Shown: positions 23,814 to 37,428, counted from the first letter of the stretch. The stretch is 64,000 nt of DNA from Cornus controversa (GCA_026545225.1 CM048845.1:88129033-88193032), one strand, 5' to 3'. The notes: generated by a model not told the origin, from the letters alone. Translations and numbers: made by a program.

Positions 23814-24764
23814 TATTTTTGCAACAGTGATTAAGTTTTATGTGAAATATGACTGCTTTGTTATGATTGTCAATTATTTGATGTGATGTTGCCTTGTTAC
23901 AGAGAAAAAGAACACCGTCACAATCTTCAACAAGTTGTACTCAGCCTATAGATGTATATATAATTATATATGGGAAAGGAAGCATTGAATGAATTGGGTT
24001 TTGTTTTTATGCTAAGTAGACCAATTATCAACACCAAACAGCTTTGTTGGAACTTTGTTGGAACTCTCACCACTCTGTTCTTTTTGTTTCCCTGTCATTA
24101 CTTTGAATTTTTGTAAGTGCATGAATGAAAGGAAAAGAAATCTATTCAATAAAAAGCAAATATGTCACGCATAATGTAGATTACATCACTCATGGGTCGT
24201 TTTCCAAATTCTAACAATTCTATCAATTTATATATTTGTGTATTGTGTGCATATATACATATATACACATATACAGTGGGAGAAACTAACTACAGTATAA
24301 AATTTCAAAATCTATGAAAAAGGAAACAATGATATAAATTTAAAGCTTTGTGAAATCTGATTGAAATTGAAGACATTGGGGTCTTTTTCTAGTTGAAATT
24401 CAAGAAAATGAGAAACACCCAAAAATATATTAAGAAATTGTTGCCTAATTCAACGTTCAATTATATAAATACATATATAATGAGAGGATCACATATAAGG
24501 GTATTTTTGTCTCTTAAAATAAGGGTTTTTTTTGTCATTTGATCACCTATAAAGGATTATAGTGTCCTTTTCCTTTGCTTGATGGGTATTTTGGTCACCG
24601 CAACCAAAATTTTAGACAAAAAATGCAAAATTTTGGACAGAGGGGGTTTTTGTCATAACAGAGCAAACCTGAGGGGAGCACGGTGTAACAAAATACATAA
24701 GTTTGATATTGTGTGTAATTAAACCAAACCTCAGAGAAGGTGAGTGTAATTTACTCTAAAATAA

Positions 24765-24840
24765 TCTATATCAATATTTATATCTATATCTACATCTACA
24801 TGCACATCTATATCTATATCTATATCTATATCTACATATA
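24765..24840. repeat. (TATATC)n-type hexamer repeat
   Basis: Imperfect array of tatatc/tacatc hexamers, about 12 units. Confidence 0.85.
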
Positions 24841-26439
24841 AAAGTGTAAGATTATTTTATTATTTCTATACATTTTTCACTATTTTTTTCAATTGCGATT
24901 CTTATTTTTACTTATTAATATTTAATGTGTGTAAATGAACTAATAAATAACCCATTATTCATTTGGCATGCCAATAAACCATCTTACATCTTATTTGAAT
25001 TTTAAGAGACGTGTCCCTTCCAAAAACATGAGTTTGAATTTATTTTTGTCTATCTCTTTTCAGTTTTTGGTTATTATTCATTGTCTTTATTATAGTTATT
25101 TGATATTTAATTTCTTATGATTTTACTAAAGGGCTTGTAGCCCAATTGTATAACCTTCCCATTCTTGGGATTCTCAACACAATGGCATTTTGATAACTCT
25201 TAGAATTTCTAACCATAATAAGATTTTAAAAAGTTGGTGAAGCATGTATCTCATCATTAAAGCTTAATTTTATACTATTTTTAAAAAAAAATTAAACTCC
25301 AATTTAGATATCACGCATACACACATAATATATATGCTATATGAAGCTTTTACATCTTCCTTCTAATGAGATCACAATAACTGAAAATTTCTATCAATAA
25401 ATTTTTCTTCTTCGCCCTTTAAATGCAGATAAATCAATCAAGACGATTGGACTTCACATAATTCAGCAATGGACAATTCATCAAGAAGATCATCACCACC
25501 CTCAAAGTTGTCCAAAACTTTGCAGGATTTCGTCAACACCACTTCGATCTCTCATAGATTTATTCTTCTTCCTTGTTTTCCCTTGAGGATTTAATTTTCT
25601 TGTATTTTCCTGAAGTTTTTTCTTTTCATTCTATTTGGTATATGAGAATTCACATGCAAAAGGAAACAAAGTCAAAATCTTGAATCTTCAATAGCCAATG
25701 GGCTTTCATTTGATGGGACCCATAAATGCATTATAGAAATTATTTGGTTATTTAGACAATATTATATTTTCTCTTAAAAAAATTAATATAGTTTGTGGTT
25801 TTAGCTTTATTCATGAAGTTTTCTCATAGTAGGCTTTCTATTTTCTTTATTATATATATTTTTGTATTCTCATTTAGCTATTATTTCTTAAATAAATAAA
25901 GACCATTGTGTTTTGATTATAGTATTTGTAATGCTTAAGACTCCAGAACTTTGAATAAAAAAAAAGTGTAGTCGGTAGCTATTATGAAAGTGTATATGCA
26001 TGCATGGCAAAGGAAATGTCAAGAAGAGGTTTGTTAGCACAGTCCCTACGTGGCGGCTTTAAAAAGAAAAACGTGTTGGTTAAAAAGAATGGAACAATTT
26101 CTATTGTTGCTAGTTCAACCACCCATCCTACATTCCTACTGTCCTAACAATAATGATAACTAACCATTTAAATAAACTAAAGAGTGTGTATTCAATTAGA
26201 ATTTTAAATGATTTTGAAAAATATTTTTTAAGTGACAATTTTTTATGAATTTCTATAAATTTAAGTAGAATTTATGAATTTCTATAAACTTTCATAAATT
26301 TCTATAAACTTTTATTACAAACTTTCATTAATTTGTATAAACTTCTATAAAATACTTTTTAATTTTTTATTACAAAAGATCTACTCTTTAATTTTTTATT
26401 TTTTATTTTGTATTATTGATTCAATACTGAAGTTTTCAA

Positions 26440-26464
26440 CTCTCTCTCTCTCTCTCTCTCTCTA
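26440..26464. repeat. (TC)n microsatellite
   Basis: About 12 uninterrupted TC units. It lies about 830 bp beyond the stop codon of the TCX gene. Confidence 0.9.
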
Positions 26465-26639
26465 CATACATATATCTAAACCAGTTGCTACAGAGGTTAT
26501 GTCAACCTAAAGACTCGATTTCAACCAATCAGAAACACTAGTCAGCTAGACAATAAATTCATGCAATTTCCTTCTACATTTGAAGTTCCTCTCCAAATTC
26601 AGATCAGCTTTTATGCACAAATACCATTACCAAGTAACT

Positions 26640-27289
26640 GGATCAAAACGCAACTCAGTCTGTGCAAGAGTCCAACCACAAAGCAACTTTCAAACACGGC
26701 AGCATAGAACCAACCCTGTCTAGTCTCTGTCTAATTTACAGGTACGTCATCCCTTGTCCAGAATATGAATCGCTAATACTTCCTGGTGGTACCAAAAGTA
26801 AAGTTATACAATCTGAACTTCTTACAAAAATTCTGCCACTATGTTTTTCATAGTTCAGCTTAGCTATCAGATTGTCATCGGCTGATGTTGCACTGTTTCA
26901 AGGTTCTTTACTTTTTGCAATAATACTGGCAACAAGGAATGCAAAGTATACTAGACAGTGAGAAGACTTTACTCTCCACAAATACATAGGGAGATTTCTT
27001 ACCAGTTGTCCATCAACTAGCTATCTTCTGGTCGTCTGAAACCACAATTTTAGAACCTATATATATATATATGCGTGTGTGTTCAAACAAGTATGTAAAA
27101 TATACCAACCACATTGTAACAAAGAATGAAAAAATTGTGACTCATATCAGTTATAATCTGTTGTAACAGTGAGGCCAAACAATCTATTATCCTGCAACAC
27201 AAAAACTGCATCGAATCATGGGAAAAAATGATTACAGATGCCTCTGGGACAATCTTTCCTAAAATGGATTTAGCTACCAGAAGTATTGC
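26640..27289 (-). other. Presumed 3' UTR region of the TCX gene
   Basis: Sequence downstream of the TGA at 27290-27292. It has no other gene; a TA run lies at 27061-27072. The poly(A) site cannot be fixed by eye. Confidence 0.35.
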
Positions 27290-30200
27290 TCAGTTTTCAG
27301 GGGTCGTATGCCCATTTTCGGTGGGATTCTGAACCTCTGGCGGCAGACTGCTACCAGAAGGGGTTTTCAATTCACCAAAAGCTGGAGATGTTTCACCATC
27401 ATCAAGACTATGAGCTCTTATAATCCCATTGCCTACCAATTCCTGTTCACTTACCATTGTGGTTCCAGGTTTTGCAATGTCATTGCTGAGTAACCCAATT
27501 TGATCCTCAGTAGCTCTAGCCGACCAAAATGATTCTGTTTTTACAATACAGATAAAAATGGTAGAGTCATCGTGTAAAGGAAACTGAGAGCCAGAGAAAA
27601 GAATATGATAATACAAGCTCGTAAAGGATCAACAATTGCAGTGCGGTTCAAAAGCAGCTAATTTATATATTCACAGCCAACAAACTACTCTATTTAACAT
27701 CATCCTGATGCCTTCATCTGGGAGACTCAGTACTAATACAACTAATCAAATAATTATAACTGGCCAACCATGTACATTACATTTAGTTTGACCAGGAATA
27801 GGGATACCCTAATGTTTTTATCCCAAGACAACATAATTAATTGGACAAGACAACATTCTAGGTCACAAATTGACTAATTTAAGTAGCAAGTAGGAAAAGC
27901 ATTGCACCATAGTATTCGACTCGCGTTTAATCATATATAGAGCAACTAGAAAACTTTTAAACTTCTTCTGAGTAATTAATTTAGGTAGGGTCGTATCTAA
28001 CGTCCAATTTATTGAAATTTCAAATAGAAAATTAACATGCAATGTAGTTATAGGCCAATTCAGAGGTTTGAAGTGTTTCAACATTTTTTGGAATTATTAG
28101 GCAAGGACCTCAGTGTATACAAGTACGGGACTCCATGGAACTCATTTAGTGCAAGGGTTAACCATATTTGAAGAAATTAACTCCTAAGAAGTTTCATGAT
28201 AGTTACTCATGGAAGTATCAAGTATGTTCTACTTCAGGACATGCAAGTTGCAACTTGATAACAATTAAATGACATATTGTAATACACCACTGACACTGAG
28301 CCTCTTGTGCTTATCACAATATACCATAAATGTGATGGGAAACTAAAAAAAGCGCATGACATTAAATTTATTATGTTCTGAATGAAATATTGGAGCAACA
28401 AACAGAGAAGTTTTAAAAATAATTGGAACAAAAATATGCACATGGACCAAAATAAATAACAAAGGCCCAAAATAAGAAATATACAAATGAGAAAAAGGAA
28501 AAAAAAAAAAGACAAACAGAACAATATGGAAAAGAATTTTACTTGAAAAACTTCCATTTGTATTTTAAAGTCATAGAACTTAACAGATAGTTGCCAAGCC
28601 CAAGTATTTGGAAAAAGGCTGTATTGACTTTATTTGAGTTTAGAACTTATAGTTGAGAAGGTGGAAAGAGTGTTGTAATACTTTTGGATATCTTATGAAT
28701 TGGTTTAGGAATTGTTTGCTTATATAATGTTTTAATAATTGCTGTAACATTTTTTATTTATTTCGATTCAGACAACAAGGTCATAAAAATGTGTGCCATA
28801 ATTGTTCTATTGTTTTTTTCTTTTTGCTTTTTTTCCCAGGTGATATGGCACACAAACTAGGGTATTTCTCCTGTATGACATGTTCCACGGAAAAATAGGT
28901 GACAAATTATGGTGTTTTGAGTGTCAAAATCTCGTTGAAACCATCTGTTGCCTAACTTAAAGACAAGCTACTTGGATCCTTGTTTGAATCTCTTCCAAAG
29001 CAATAGTTTTGCAAATTTAGGTGTAGTCAATATAATATTTTTATGTTCATAATTCAATTAGAAGTTGTAAATACCCTATTTTAGAAGGATGAGATACAAA
29101 AGTACTACCTTTCATGATTCCACGAGTGATGATCCTACTAAGATAATCCCGGAACTTTGCCAACACAAGCCTTTCCTGCTCTACATTGCCATCTGTGTTG
29201 CAGCCATGGTTCCAAATCCGGTCTGAGGAAGCATCTGGTGTGAACAACTTATCTCTTTCATCACACATCAATGCACGTGTTCCAGGAGACATTGGACTTC
29301 CATTCTGCACATCAGTGTCACCAGATCTGGAATCGTCTTTGCCAATTGTATCAACCTGATTTCCTTTCATATGGTCGTTTGGCACAGCTTTATGGACATC
29401 AGGTGCTTCTTGGCAGTACTGTTCATCTTGGGCAGCACAGAAACTACCTGTCTGGTTTTCTCTCGCAGTTTGTACATTGATGGAACCATTTTTGTCTAGG
29501 AACAATAAATACAAAACTAAATAAACGAAAACTCCCATTTGATACATTACATTTTCTATTGAAACAGCTTAAATTTTTTTTTTCCTTGCCCCGAGAAAAA
29601 AAACAGCTTAAAAAAAACTCCCAAAGCATAGAAGCAAACACATTTAAAGTTTTATGATGAACAAAATCACATGAAAAAACCAAGTTGAGCATTACAATTG
29701 GATTGAAGGACACGCTTAGAAGTGCAATGAACAGCAGAAATTCAAAGAGCCTTATTACTCGGATAAAATCTGAAAATAATTTAAAGAATTCACGGAAAAG
29801 GACATGGTTAAAGTAGTTTCTGACAGTTAGTATTGAGTGTTAACATTTAGGTTTAGTTAATTAAAACAGCCAAACTTCTTGATATGTGCACAGATACATA
29901 GATATACAAGTTTAGATACGAGGGAAAAGAATAGATGACCAAAGTACTATCATGAATTTTGAAAATCTCAACCCATTTAAGGATTGGCACTCACCACTAT
30001 GTATTAGTTTTGACGAAGCGTAAACTCTGATTCCATAAAACCATGAGAGGGACATAGTTATAAAAATTCAAAACCTGCAAGGAAAAATGTTTGTATATTC
30101 TCTATATCATACTATACCTGCAAGAACCTTAGCAGCTTCTGATACTACCACCAAAATTGAACAAAGCTCTATCATGTCTTGCGGTTGGATGGTCCCAGCT

Positions 30201-33200
30201 AACACAGACCTTCAGCCACAACCAGCAAAACTAATTAGTTCTTCTGGGAAAATGAACATGGATAGTTCTAATGAAGTGTTAAACTATTATAAAGTTAGCA
30301 AAGATATAAACCTGTAAGCGAACTTTGAAGTGCCAAATGCTGCAGAAGAAACAGTCTGACAAATCAGGGGGAAAGATGAGGGGGAGGAGGAACCCGAAGT
30401 GCTGACATGGTTAACCTTATAAACATAGATAACACAACAATTACAATGCTTCCATGAGTTTCAGTTACAGCACACAATACTGGAATCAAATATGGATGAA
30501 CATGGTAATTAAGATTAGTTGCAGCGATAAAAAGAAAAAGAATTTTGAGGCTGTTCAAGTTCTAGTGAACACGTGAATATGCAGCCACTTCTACCGATAC
30601 AGAGTCAACTGGTAACTGTATTATCCAGTGTATACCCCGCTTATGTGGGGTGTTGGGAGAGAGAGATTAAAGACAGACCTAACATTGTCCATTATTTTCA
30701 CTAAATGGCTGCTCTGGGACTCAAAACCACATCCTTACGCTTGCCAGTTTGAGTCAACTATAATGACCCCCGTTCAACTGACAACTGATATAGGAAAAAC
30801 TATCCCATCTGGTGTAATGTGAAATTTTATTCGCTGTAATGAATGTTTTCACCAACTAAACAGCCAAGTATGTTTTTTTCTAGTTTCAATGAGGATCTTA
30901 AGAATGTAGTACCTGTTGATATTGTGCAGGCCTGCAAGGATCCTCAATAGTTGAACCCAAAAAGTTGTCCTGATCTTTTCTCTTCCTGGATTGTTGAGAG
31001 AAACTATAACTAGAGATCCCCAGAGCACCAGCTATGGCAGAATTTGTCTGCTGGATGCTGGCTGTGGAATTAGTATTGTTCCCATTAGAAACCGCCCACC
31101 GCTCTTCGCATCCTTCAAAATTCTTGCAGTCCTTGCATTTACAGTTTTCAGAGCAGGGGATGTTAGCTTGGAAGCATTCACAATACCTCTTCAGGCACCC
31201 TGATCTCTTGCACTGGCATCCCTTGTTGTGTTTTCCCAGCATCAGAACATCCTTTGCTTCATTCTATATTTGTTTCAAAGCAGTTTGAATGCAGTCAATA
31301 TAAACAAATAAGAATACCAAATTTGATAAGAGCAAATCAACAAACATGCTGATGAAATAAATCATATTAACTCTCCAATGGAGAAGCCAAAAGTTTGTAT
31401 TCTTAGGTACACCTCCTGCTCCAAAAGGGAAGAAAATTGTAAAGGACCCATGTCACATTGGGTGAAAAAAGTTGTATCTTTAGTAAAACAACCACATTCT
31501 TGCAGCAATGCAAAAATTAGTACGATCATTTCAAGCATGAAGCATGTGTCCTACTTCATATAAAAATGTCTTAAAATGGATAATTTGTCCAAAATGATAG
31601 CAAATTCTGCTTTATGGTAAATTCACTTTATACCAGTGCTAATTGTTGTAATTCCGACGAAATTAAGGTCTTTTTTCTGTTAGAGAATCAAAAACCTGAA
31701 TAACAGATGGTAAAGGAAAAGTGCATTTCAGTAAAGGCAAGAATTAAATTATGCTTTCATTTGTGCTATAACCTAATCTTACCGAATTTAATAACATTGT
31801 ACATCACAAAAAGATATTACTTTGGTGATGGATTTTTATTATCTCGTTAATGCATAACTTGAAATGTAAGTACCATCACTCTTAATACTTCTAAAATAAG
31901 AGCAGATATGGAACAGGAGATAAATGTTAAACATTGCCAACTTACTGAAAACACACCAAACCTGAGCCCAACCACAAACCCTTATAAAGACATCAGCCTA
32001 CTGAAATTCTGACAAGTACTAGGACTGCCACAGCAGAAAAAGGCAATCTTTTGCACCCAATTTAGTAATCAACTTCAACCTATTTGATGCTTTTGACGGA
32101 AACTGGGTTAGTCATACCTAATTGTCACTCCAAAAGGCCCAATTTAGCAATCAACTTCAACCTATTTGAGGCTTTTGACGGATACTGGGTTAGTCATAGC
32201 TAATTGTCATTCCAAAAGGCCTCAAATGTAAGATCATAATCATCATTTTAACGCTCCATAGGAACATGTAGTCCCTATAACAGCGAACAACAGACTGAGC
32301 AGAAGAAGTAGGGATAGCAACGGGTCAGTTATGGGGCGGGGATTCCAATCCCCATCCCATAATCGTTTGATTTTGGAAACCCCATAACCAGTTATAAATT
32401 CCCCCCTTCACCCCATCCCCACCCCATAACCGACCTAACCCACCCCGCCCCAAACCGCCCCGCCCCATAACCGGTTAAAACTCATTTGATTCATGAATTT
32501 TCAACATTCTCCAAACATTAATATTCTACCCTTTCCAAAATTTCCTTATTTATTTTTGTTGTCCTTGCTTAAAATAAAGGATTACACAACTTCAAACAAA
32601 ACCAAATATTTTGAAATTTAACATTTTTTAAAGTATATATACACATAAGTAATATAATATAAACAATTAAGTATAGTATAATCAGGGGGGTTCAAAATGG
32701 GCGAGCCGAAACCGACTGGATTTTAAATAACAAAACTCATCCCTGTCCCATTTAAATAAACGGTTCCCCAAACACGCTTTAAATGGGGCGGGGCGGGGCC
32801 CCACCGGGTTGGGGATTTTTGCCACCCCTAAGAAAAAGAAGTAAATGTCACCTGATTTTTGCCTTCCATATGACTAGATTACAGCGAACAGAAGAACCAT
32901 ACCTAGTTTCAATATTAAGTATGTAGAAATATAGTTCAGCATTTGATGTGATCCGGGTCCATGCATAAACTAGACACTCTAATATCAGCAACCCTAACTC
33001 TGGATGTAGATATCCAGAAAGCTACACCTAGCAACCCTGATCCTGATAATAAAAAATTAAAAAAAAAACTTTCTTGATGTCAATTTAGGGTCATTAAATA
33101 TCTTACCTTTCCTCAAAGACATGCATATAATATAGCCAACCATAAAAAAATAAAAAAAAATTAAAAAATCATGAATTTGCTTGTTCTTTTAAAAAAGTGA

Positions 33201-35885
33201 GTCTATATTTAGTGTCCTCTATGGATATCCCTTTTATGAACAAGCGAGCGATGATTAGAGCGCTTCTCCAATAAGGAACCAAATCCTGCAATGGGCAACT
33301 TCATCAGAACAATCTCATGTAAGTTATATGTAACAGAAACAGTGGGATTGCCTAACAGCTATAGAAAACACAATGCTCCTGATAAAACGATAAGAGTAAG
33401 CATCAAATTGTAAACCAAAATTAATATGAAAATAGAGGACTTCAGTTAATACTTGAGATACACTCATAACGATGTTAATAGATGTACTGCCTAGTTCAAG
33501 TTATACAGCCAGTGATGGCTGAACAAAGGCAAGAATCCATTGAGGTAGAGCATAATTTTTTTAACCTCTGTAATCCCATATTTTTACCTTATTATCCTGA
33601 CTTCCACGTGGACTGCTCGCGATCTTTGGCATGAATGCATTTGGGTTACGTGCTAAGGTAGATCCAACAGCTGCTCTCCTATCAGCCTCATTCTCAAGGT
33701 TATTTTGACAATTAACACAGTTGCAGCTGTTGCAGTATGCTCCAGAGGCAAAACACTCACAGTATCTGACCATTTTAGCACGTTAGCATTTTGTAAGTAA
33801 TACAATCTAGCAAAAGCAAATAAATAGTGGAATATTCATGTAAAGCAAATATTATTAATTCATGTTAATAGAACATGTCTTCAACCCACAAAACTGTTAA
33901 GGTTAGATTTAGCAGCCTGCACAAATTACAGAGCACCATCCATCATCAAGCATTTAATATTGTGAATGTACTGCATAACAAAGGTCATTTGCAAGAGATG
34001 AGCAACAGCTTTTCTGAGCTGAAGTTAAAAAGAACGTCAGAGATAATATTGCTCCTTGTAAGAAAAGTTGTAAAACTGGCAAATCCAATTATTCTACTGG
34101 TTTATGTAACCAGTAAAATATTTTGTTCAAAATATCAAGTACAGTTAGGAAAACCTTTTCCTTAGCAGCTGGCTTTCATGGTTTTCATGTGACTATAGGT
34201 TCTCTTTTTCTCGATCTATATGGTATGAGCCAATATCTGACCAAGAAGCAACATGAACAACTGGACCTAGTAAACTATTAAGTCAACTAACAAGCCACAA
34301 ACTATAGGCAGGATCCTTTGTTAGCTTTACGATTAGGGTATACAATAATAAGAGAACTTTGATGGCATCGAGCGATCTCAACTCCCAGAGTCCTATTATT
34401 CAGCTCCCTTTGCACCCAATTGATCCATTTCGGGTCTTGCTCATTCAGAGAAAACTGCCACTGTACATCTTTCTTTCAAAAGATGAGAGCACATCTGCCA
34501 AAACTAATGGACTGAGTTTTGTTGCGAGTTGATTTTTCTAGACTCTATACAATAAACAAAATGACAGATCAGAAATTAACTGATCTTTGGCAGTGTGCCA
34601 CATATTTGAGACTATGAATGGTAGTCCAATTAAGCTATTAATAGCGAACTCCCTTACTTTAACTGAATTGCCATGTACATGCATTCAAAGACTTGTGCAC
34701 TTACAACTTCAAACATCTTGATTGTTTGCACTTGCAATGTCTCAGTTCCTTTGGAGCTCCATCTTTGGCTTCGATGTTAGTATGTGATGGTATAATCGAG
34801 GACTCTGGCTTTCTGTTCAAAAAATAAAAGAAACATGTCATCATAGCAAACATAGAGGAAATCTCTCTAAACTTTACAGGTTGAAATTATCTAAATTAAT
34901 TCAATAATTGTAAAAGTTTCATTTTTGCTTTATTCATGCTATAGATGTGTACTGCTTACATTTACGTTCATATTACAAAATAAATTATAACAAGGTTGTT
35001 CAGACATCCCTTCGAGAGAAGAGTAGATTTCCATCTAGTAAAGAAAAACTTGACTTAGAACTTAGCAAAATTAATGTAGTACAACTAAGTAACGAAAGAA
35101 TGCATACTAAAACTAATTTGTTTGCTGAGAAATAGGAGAAAATAAAAGAATAAAAGGAACTTTGTAACTTTCTACTAGTTCTACATCATTTCAGTTCCCA
35201 GGAAAATGAAATTATTAAAAACTGTGTCTATTCGGTTGATTTCTCCTTGTCAGAGAAACTAATGGCAGATAAAAGCCAATACTCAGCCTTGTTCTACCAA
35301 GTACAAACCTAATCTAACAAGGATTACACTAGTTAATCCAATTATAATAGTATTTGTCACGAGATCTTTTTTTGGTCAGAGTCCCTAAGAGGGGAATCAT
35401 TATTATTTGCACAAAGAGACTACCTCGAACTTGAACCCGCATTCTCATGCTTTGCGGTCCAAACTTTAAAAATGATTTGAATCGTTATTAAAGGCTTATG
35501 TGCATAATGTAGTAACTTTCTTTTCCTCATTCTTCTAGGCAACCAAATAGGCTTCAAATATTAAGTTCCATAAACTCACATTCACATAATGTGTTCAAAG
35601 TAATCCAATAATCAGATATCAATTGAAGAAAACCTACAGTGCAGACAATGGCGGACGAGGAGGTGGATAAATTGGCGGACGCGATTCGAACTTCGGCTTC
35701 GGTTTAGGCGGTGACTTCGACTGCTCCATCCATGGCAGGGCAACAGTTAAAGATAAGCCTTTGAGCTCGGTGAAATCTAGTTGCCTAGCAAGCTTTTTTG
35801 GCGGGAAATCAGATTTCTCTCTCATCTTCTCCCTCATATCAACCAATCGCAGCCTTGCGAAATTCCCTTTCTCACTCTGTTCCAT
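27290..35885 (-). CDS. TCX5: Tesmin/TSO1-like CXC-domain protein (TCX5/TCX6-like)
   Basis: Nuclear DNA-binding protein of the CPP/LIN54 family. In Arabidopsis TCX5 and TCX6 belong to the DREAM complex, which represses cell-cycle and DNA-methylation genes. My coding exons (minus, plus-strand coordinates) are 35885-35638, 34812-34705, 33765-33588, 31263-30913, 30355-30312, 30209-30118, 29495-29109 and 27534-27290. All introns are GT-AG. Lengths sum to 1,653 nt (550 residues plus TGA) with every phase consistent. The N-terminus has [11 protein letters not shown], typical of TCX5/6. CXC repeat 1 is [17 protein letters not shown]...CVNCQNN, the hinge is [10 protein letters not shown], and CXC repeat 2 is [18 protein letters not shown]...CKDCKNFEG. 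Conserved C-terminal blocks are [23 protein letters not shown] and [14 protein letters not shown]. It appears intact. TCX5 versus TCX6 orthology is not settled. Confidence 0.92.
32056..32219. repeat. 82-bp tandem duplication in TCX intron
   Basis: Two adjacent copies starting cccaattta(g) at 32056 and 32138, sharing 'aacttcaacctatttga' and 'actgggttagtcata'. They lie in the intron between the two CXC-coding exons. Confidence 0.85.
32309..32830. mobile_element. hAT MITE family A, copy 3 (in TCX intron)
   Basis: The 522-bp element begins TAGGGATAGCAACGGG and ends GCCACCCCTA. Flanking 8-mers agaagaag (32301-32308) and agaaaaag (32831-32838) match at 7 of 8. GC-rich borders resemble the other two copies. 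It lies in the 2.3-kb intron between the exons coding CXC repeats 1 and 2 and does not touch coding sequence. Confidence 0.82.
35367..35462 (-). mobile_element. Possible SINE-like fragment
   Basis: On the minus strand, GCGGGTTCAAGTTCGAGGTA contains a match to a Pol III B box, followed by 'gtctctttgtgcaaataata', like the body of plant Au-type SINEs. No convincing A box or target duplication was seen. If real, it is 5'-truncated. It lies in the first coding intron of the TCX gene. Confidence 0.3.
35794..35807 (+). promoter_or_regulatory. E2F-consensus-like sequence in first coding exon
   Basis: TTTTTTGGCGGGAAA contains the E2F core TTGGCGGGAAA. It encodes the FPPKK of the conserved N-terminal motif on the minus strand, so codon constraint alone could explain it. 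No function is shown. Confidence 0.3.
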
Positions 35886-36240
35886 GAATACTGTGAACGA
35901 ACATGAAAAAGATAGAACAAGAACAATCTTCAAGCGAAACTGATTGAATCTAATGAAGATATTAATATCTAAATGTCAATCAAAACTTTCAAGAACATGT
36001 TCAAATTCGATACAGTAGTGTATACTAGTATTTGATAGGGAAAAATAAATAAGAAGGACGAGTACATTGAAAGCTGAGTACGATTGTTTTACCGACAAGG
36101 TATGGAGTCAGATTCCGGCAAGTACTTGCGACGGAAAAACAGCTCCGACTGTACAGCGGGAAGAGAACTGAAATTGATTTTTGGTGCGAAAGAGTGCGTT
36201 TTTTCGGATGGAAAGTTCTCAATTTCAATATAATATATGT
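35886..36240 (-). promoter_or_regulatory. 5' UTR, 5'-UTR intron and start region of the TCX gene
   Basis: The acceptor ttcacag (35891-35897) precedes TATTC and the ATG at 35885, so an intron splits the 5' leader. The likely donor is GTAAAA at about 36097, after CCATACCTTGTCG. The leader exon lies at about 36098-36230. An upstream ATG at 35933 belongs to the intron in this model. Alternative starts remain possible. Confidence 0.55.
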
Positions 36241-36387
36241 ATATACAAATACATATATGTAGCCATGTTGGGTGTACGATACTATACAAGATGAATGGTT
36301 TCATCTGACGGTAGAGATTCAATTTAGTGATCCGATGGTCTAATTCGTATGGTATATGAATGGAGATTGCCTCCGTCGGTTATGAAA

Positions 36388-36533
36388 GGGTAATGCTATT
36401 CAGGCAGAATTCATAGGCAGAATGTTTTATATCCATTGGATGGATGTGGTAGGCCCCACCACATACACTTACCACATGCATCCAATAGATATAAAACATT
36501 CTGCCTACGAATTTTGCCTAAGTAGCATTACCC
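36388..36533. mobile_element. Foldback MITE family B, copy 1 (Mutator-like 9-bp TSD)
   Basis: The 146-bp element starts GGGTAATGCTA and ends TAGCATTACCC. It is almost a perfect palindrome, with arms of about 66 bp around a short 'gccccaccacatacac' centre. A perfect 9-bp duplication gttatgaaa lies at 36379-36387 and 36534-36542, the length typical of Mutator-superfamily transposition. It lies about 150 bp upstream of the presumed TCX leader exon. Confidence 0.88.
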
Positions 36534-36542
36534 GTTATGAAA

Positions 36543-37085
36543 ACGTAACTAGCATTTCGTCACTCCACGATGGGTCTTTGGGCCTAGTCTGGTTGGAGAG
36601 AAATTAGGAGTGCAACTTCAGTGAACTGGACAAGTTGAAAATTCAACTAGAGATATGAAATCTTTGATTCTAATTCAATTCAAATTGAACTTCAATTCAA
36701 ATTGAACTTCAATTCAAACTGAAGGTCTATCCGTTCTAAACTCTCAAATTTTAATTTGTAAATTGGGCTAAGAAATAGGGTTTAAACGTCGAATTGGAGT
36801 GCAAAAGTGAGAGGCAAAACAATATGATAATTTGCAAAACATTTATTCTCATGCATGCAACCAATGAGAAGTTTAAAATATAATAAGCATAAAAAAATCT
36901 AATATATTTAAAAAATACAAACAAATTCTTAAAAAAAAATCAAACTATTTAATGAAACTTTTTCAAACACTAATTTGCCTTTACTTTCATAAAAGACAAA
37001 ATCAAAATATCGTATAAATTCTAGGGCATGTTTCATTTTTTTCACCTTTTTTTCACTTTGTCTTCTCACTTCTTATCTATACATA
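36543..37085. other. Spacer with short inverted/tandem words
   Basis: No gene. At 36672-36722 'ttcaattcaaattgaac' repeats about three times, giving local self-complementarity. Confidence 0.5.
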
Positions 37086-37428
37086 TCTATACTATATATA
37101 TCTATAGCTATATTTTATTATTAAAAGTACAAATTGTTTCAAATCATTTAGTTATATCACAATTCTTTTAATAATAGACTTCTACAACTTAAACTCTATC
37201 ACTTACTAATAGACTCTTTAATTATAACACAATTCTTGGACAAACGTAACTAAGTTTAAAGTAAAGGAAGAAATATCATAAAAACATAATTAATCTCAAT
37301 GACATTTTTTGCAACTACTGATACAATCCTTTTTTGATTCTCCACGATCGAGTTATTATTTTCTTTAATCTCTAATTTAGAAAAAATATTGATTTCAACT
37401 AATTTAAAATTATAATTCACATAATTAT

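Larger units (their letters stand above)
23819..26660. other. AT-rich intergenic region between solo LTR and TCX gene
   Basis: No gene was found. It contains a stretch with 'cccctcaggtttgctctgtt'-like sense/antisense motifs (24480-24750) seen in plant non-coding repeats, a hexamer microsatellite (24765-24840), repeated 'ttctataaactttcataaat' words (26230-26350) and a (TC)n run (26440-26464). Confidence 0.5.

Noticed and set aside
24768..25440. Possible second Helitron 5' end (tctatatctacatataaaag)
   Set aside because: The match comes from the hexamer microsatellite, and no CTAG/hairpin 3' end was found downstream.
28234..28557. Hydrophobic 107-codon ORF (membrane-protein-like)
   Set aside because: It lies in a TCX intron. 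Phe/Leu richness comes from T/A-rich intronic DNA, and there is no domain or splice support.
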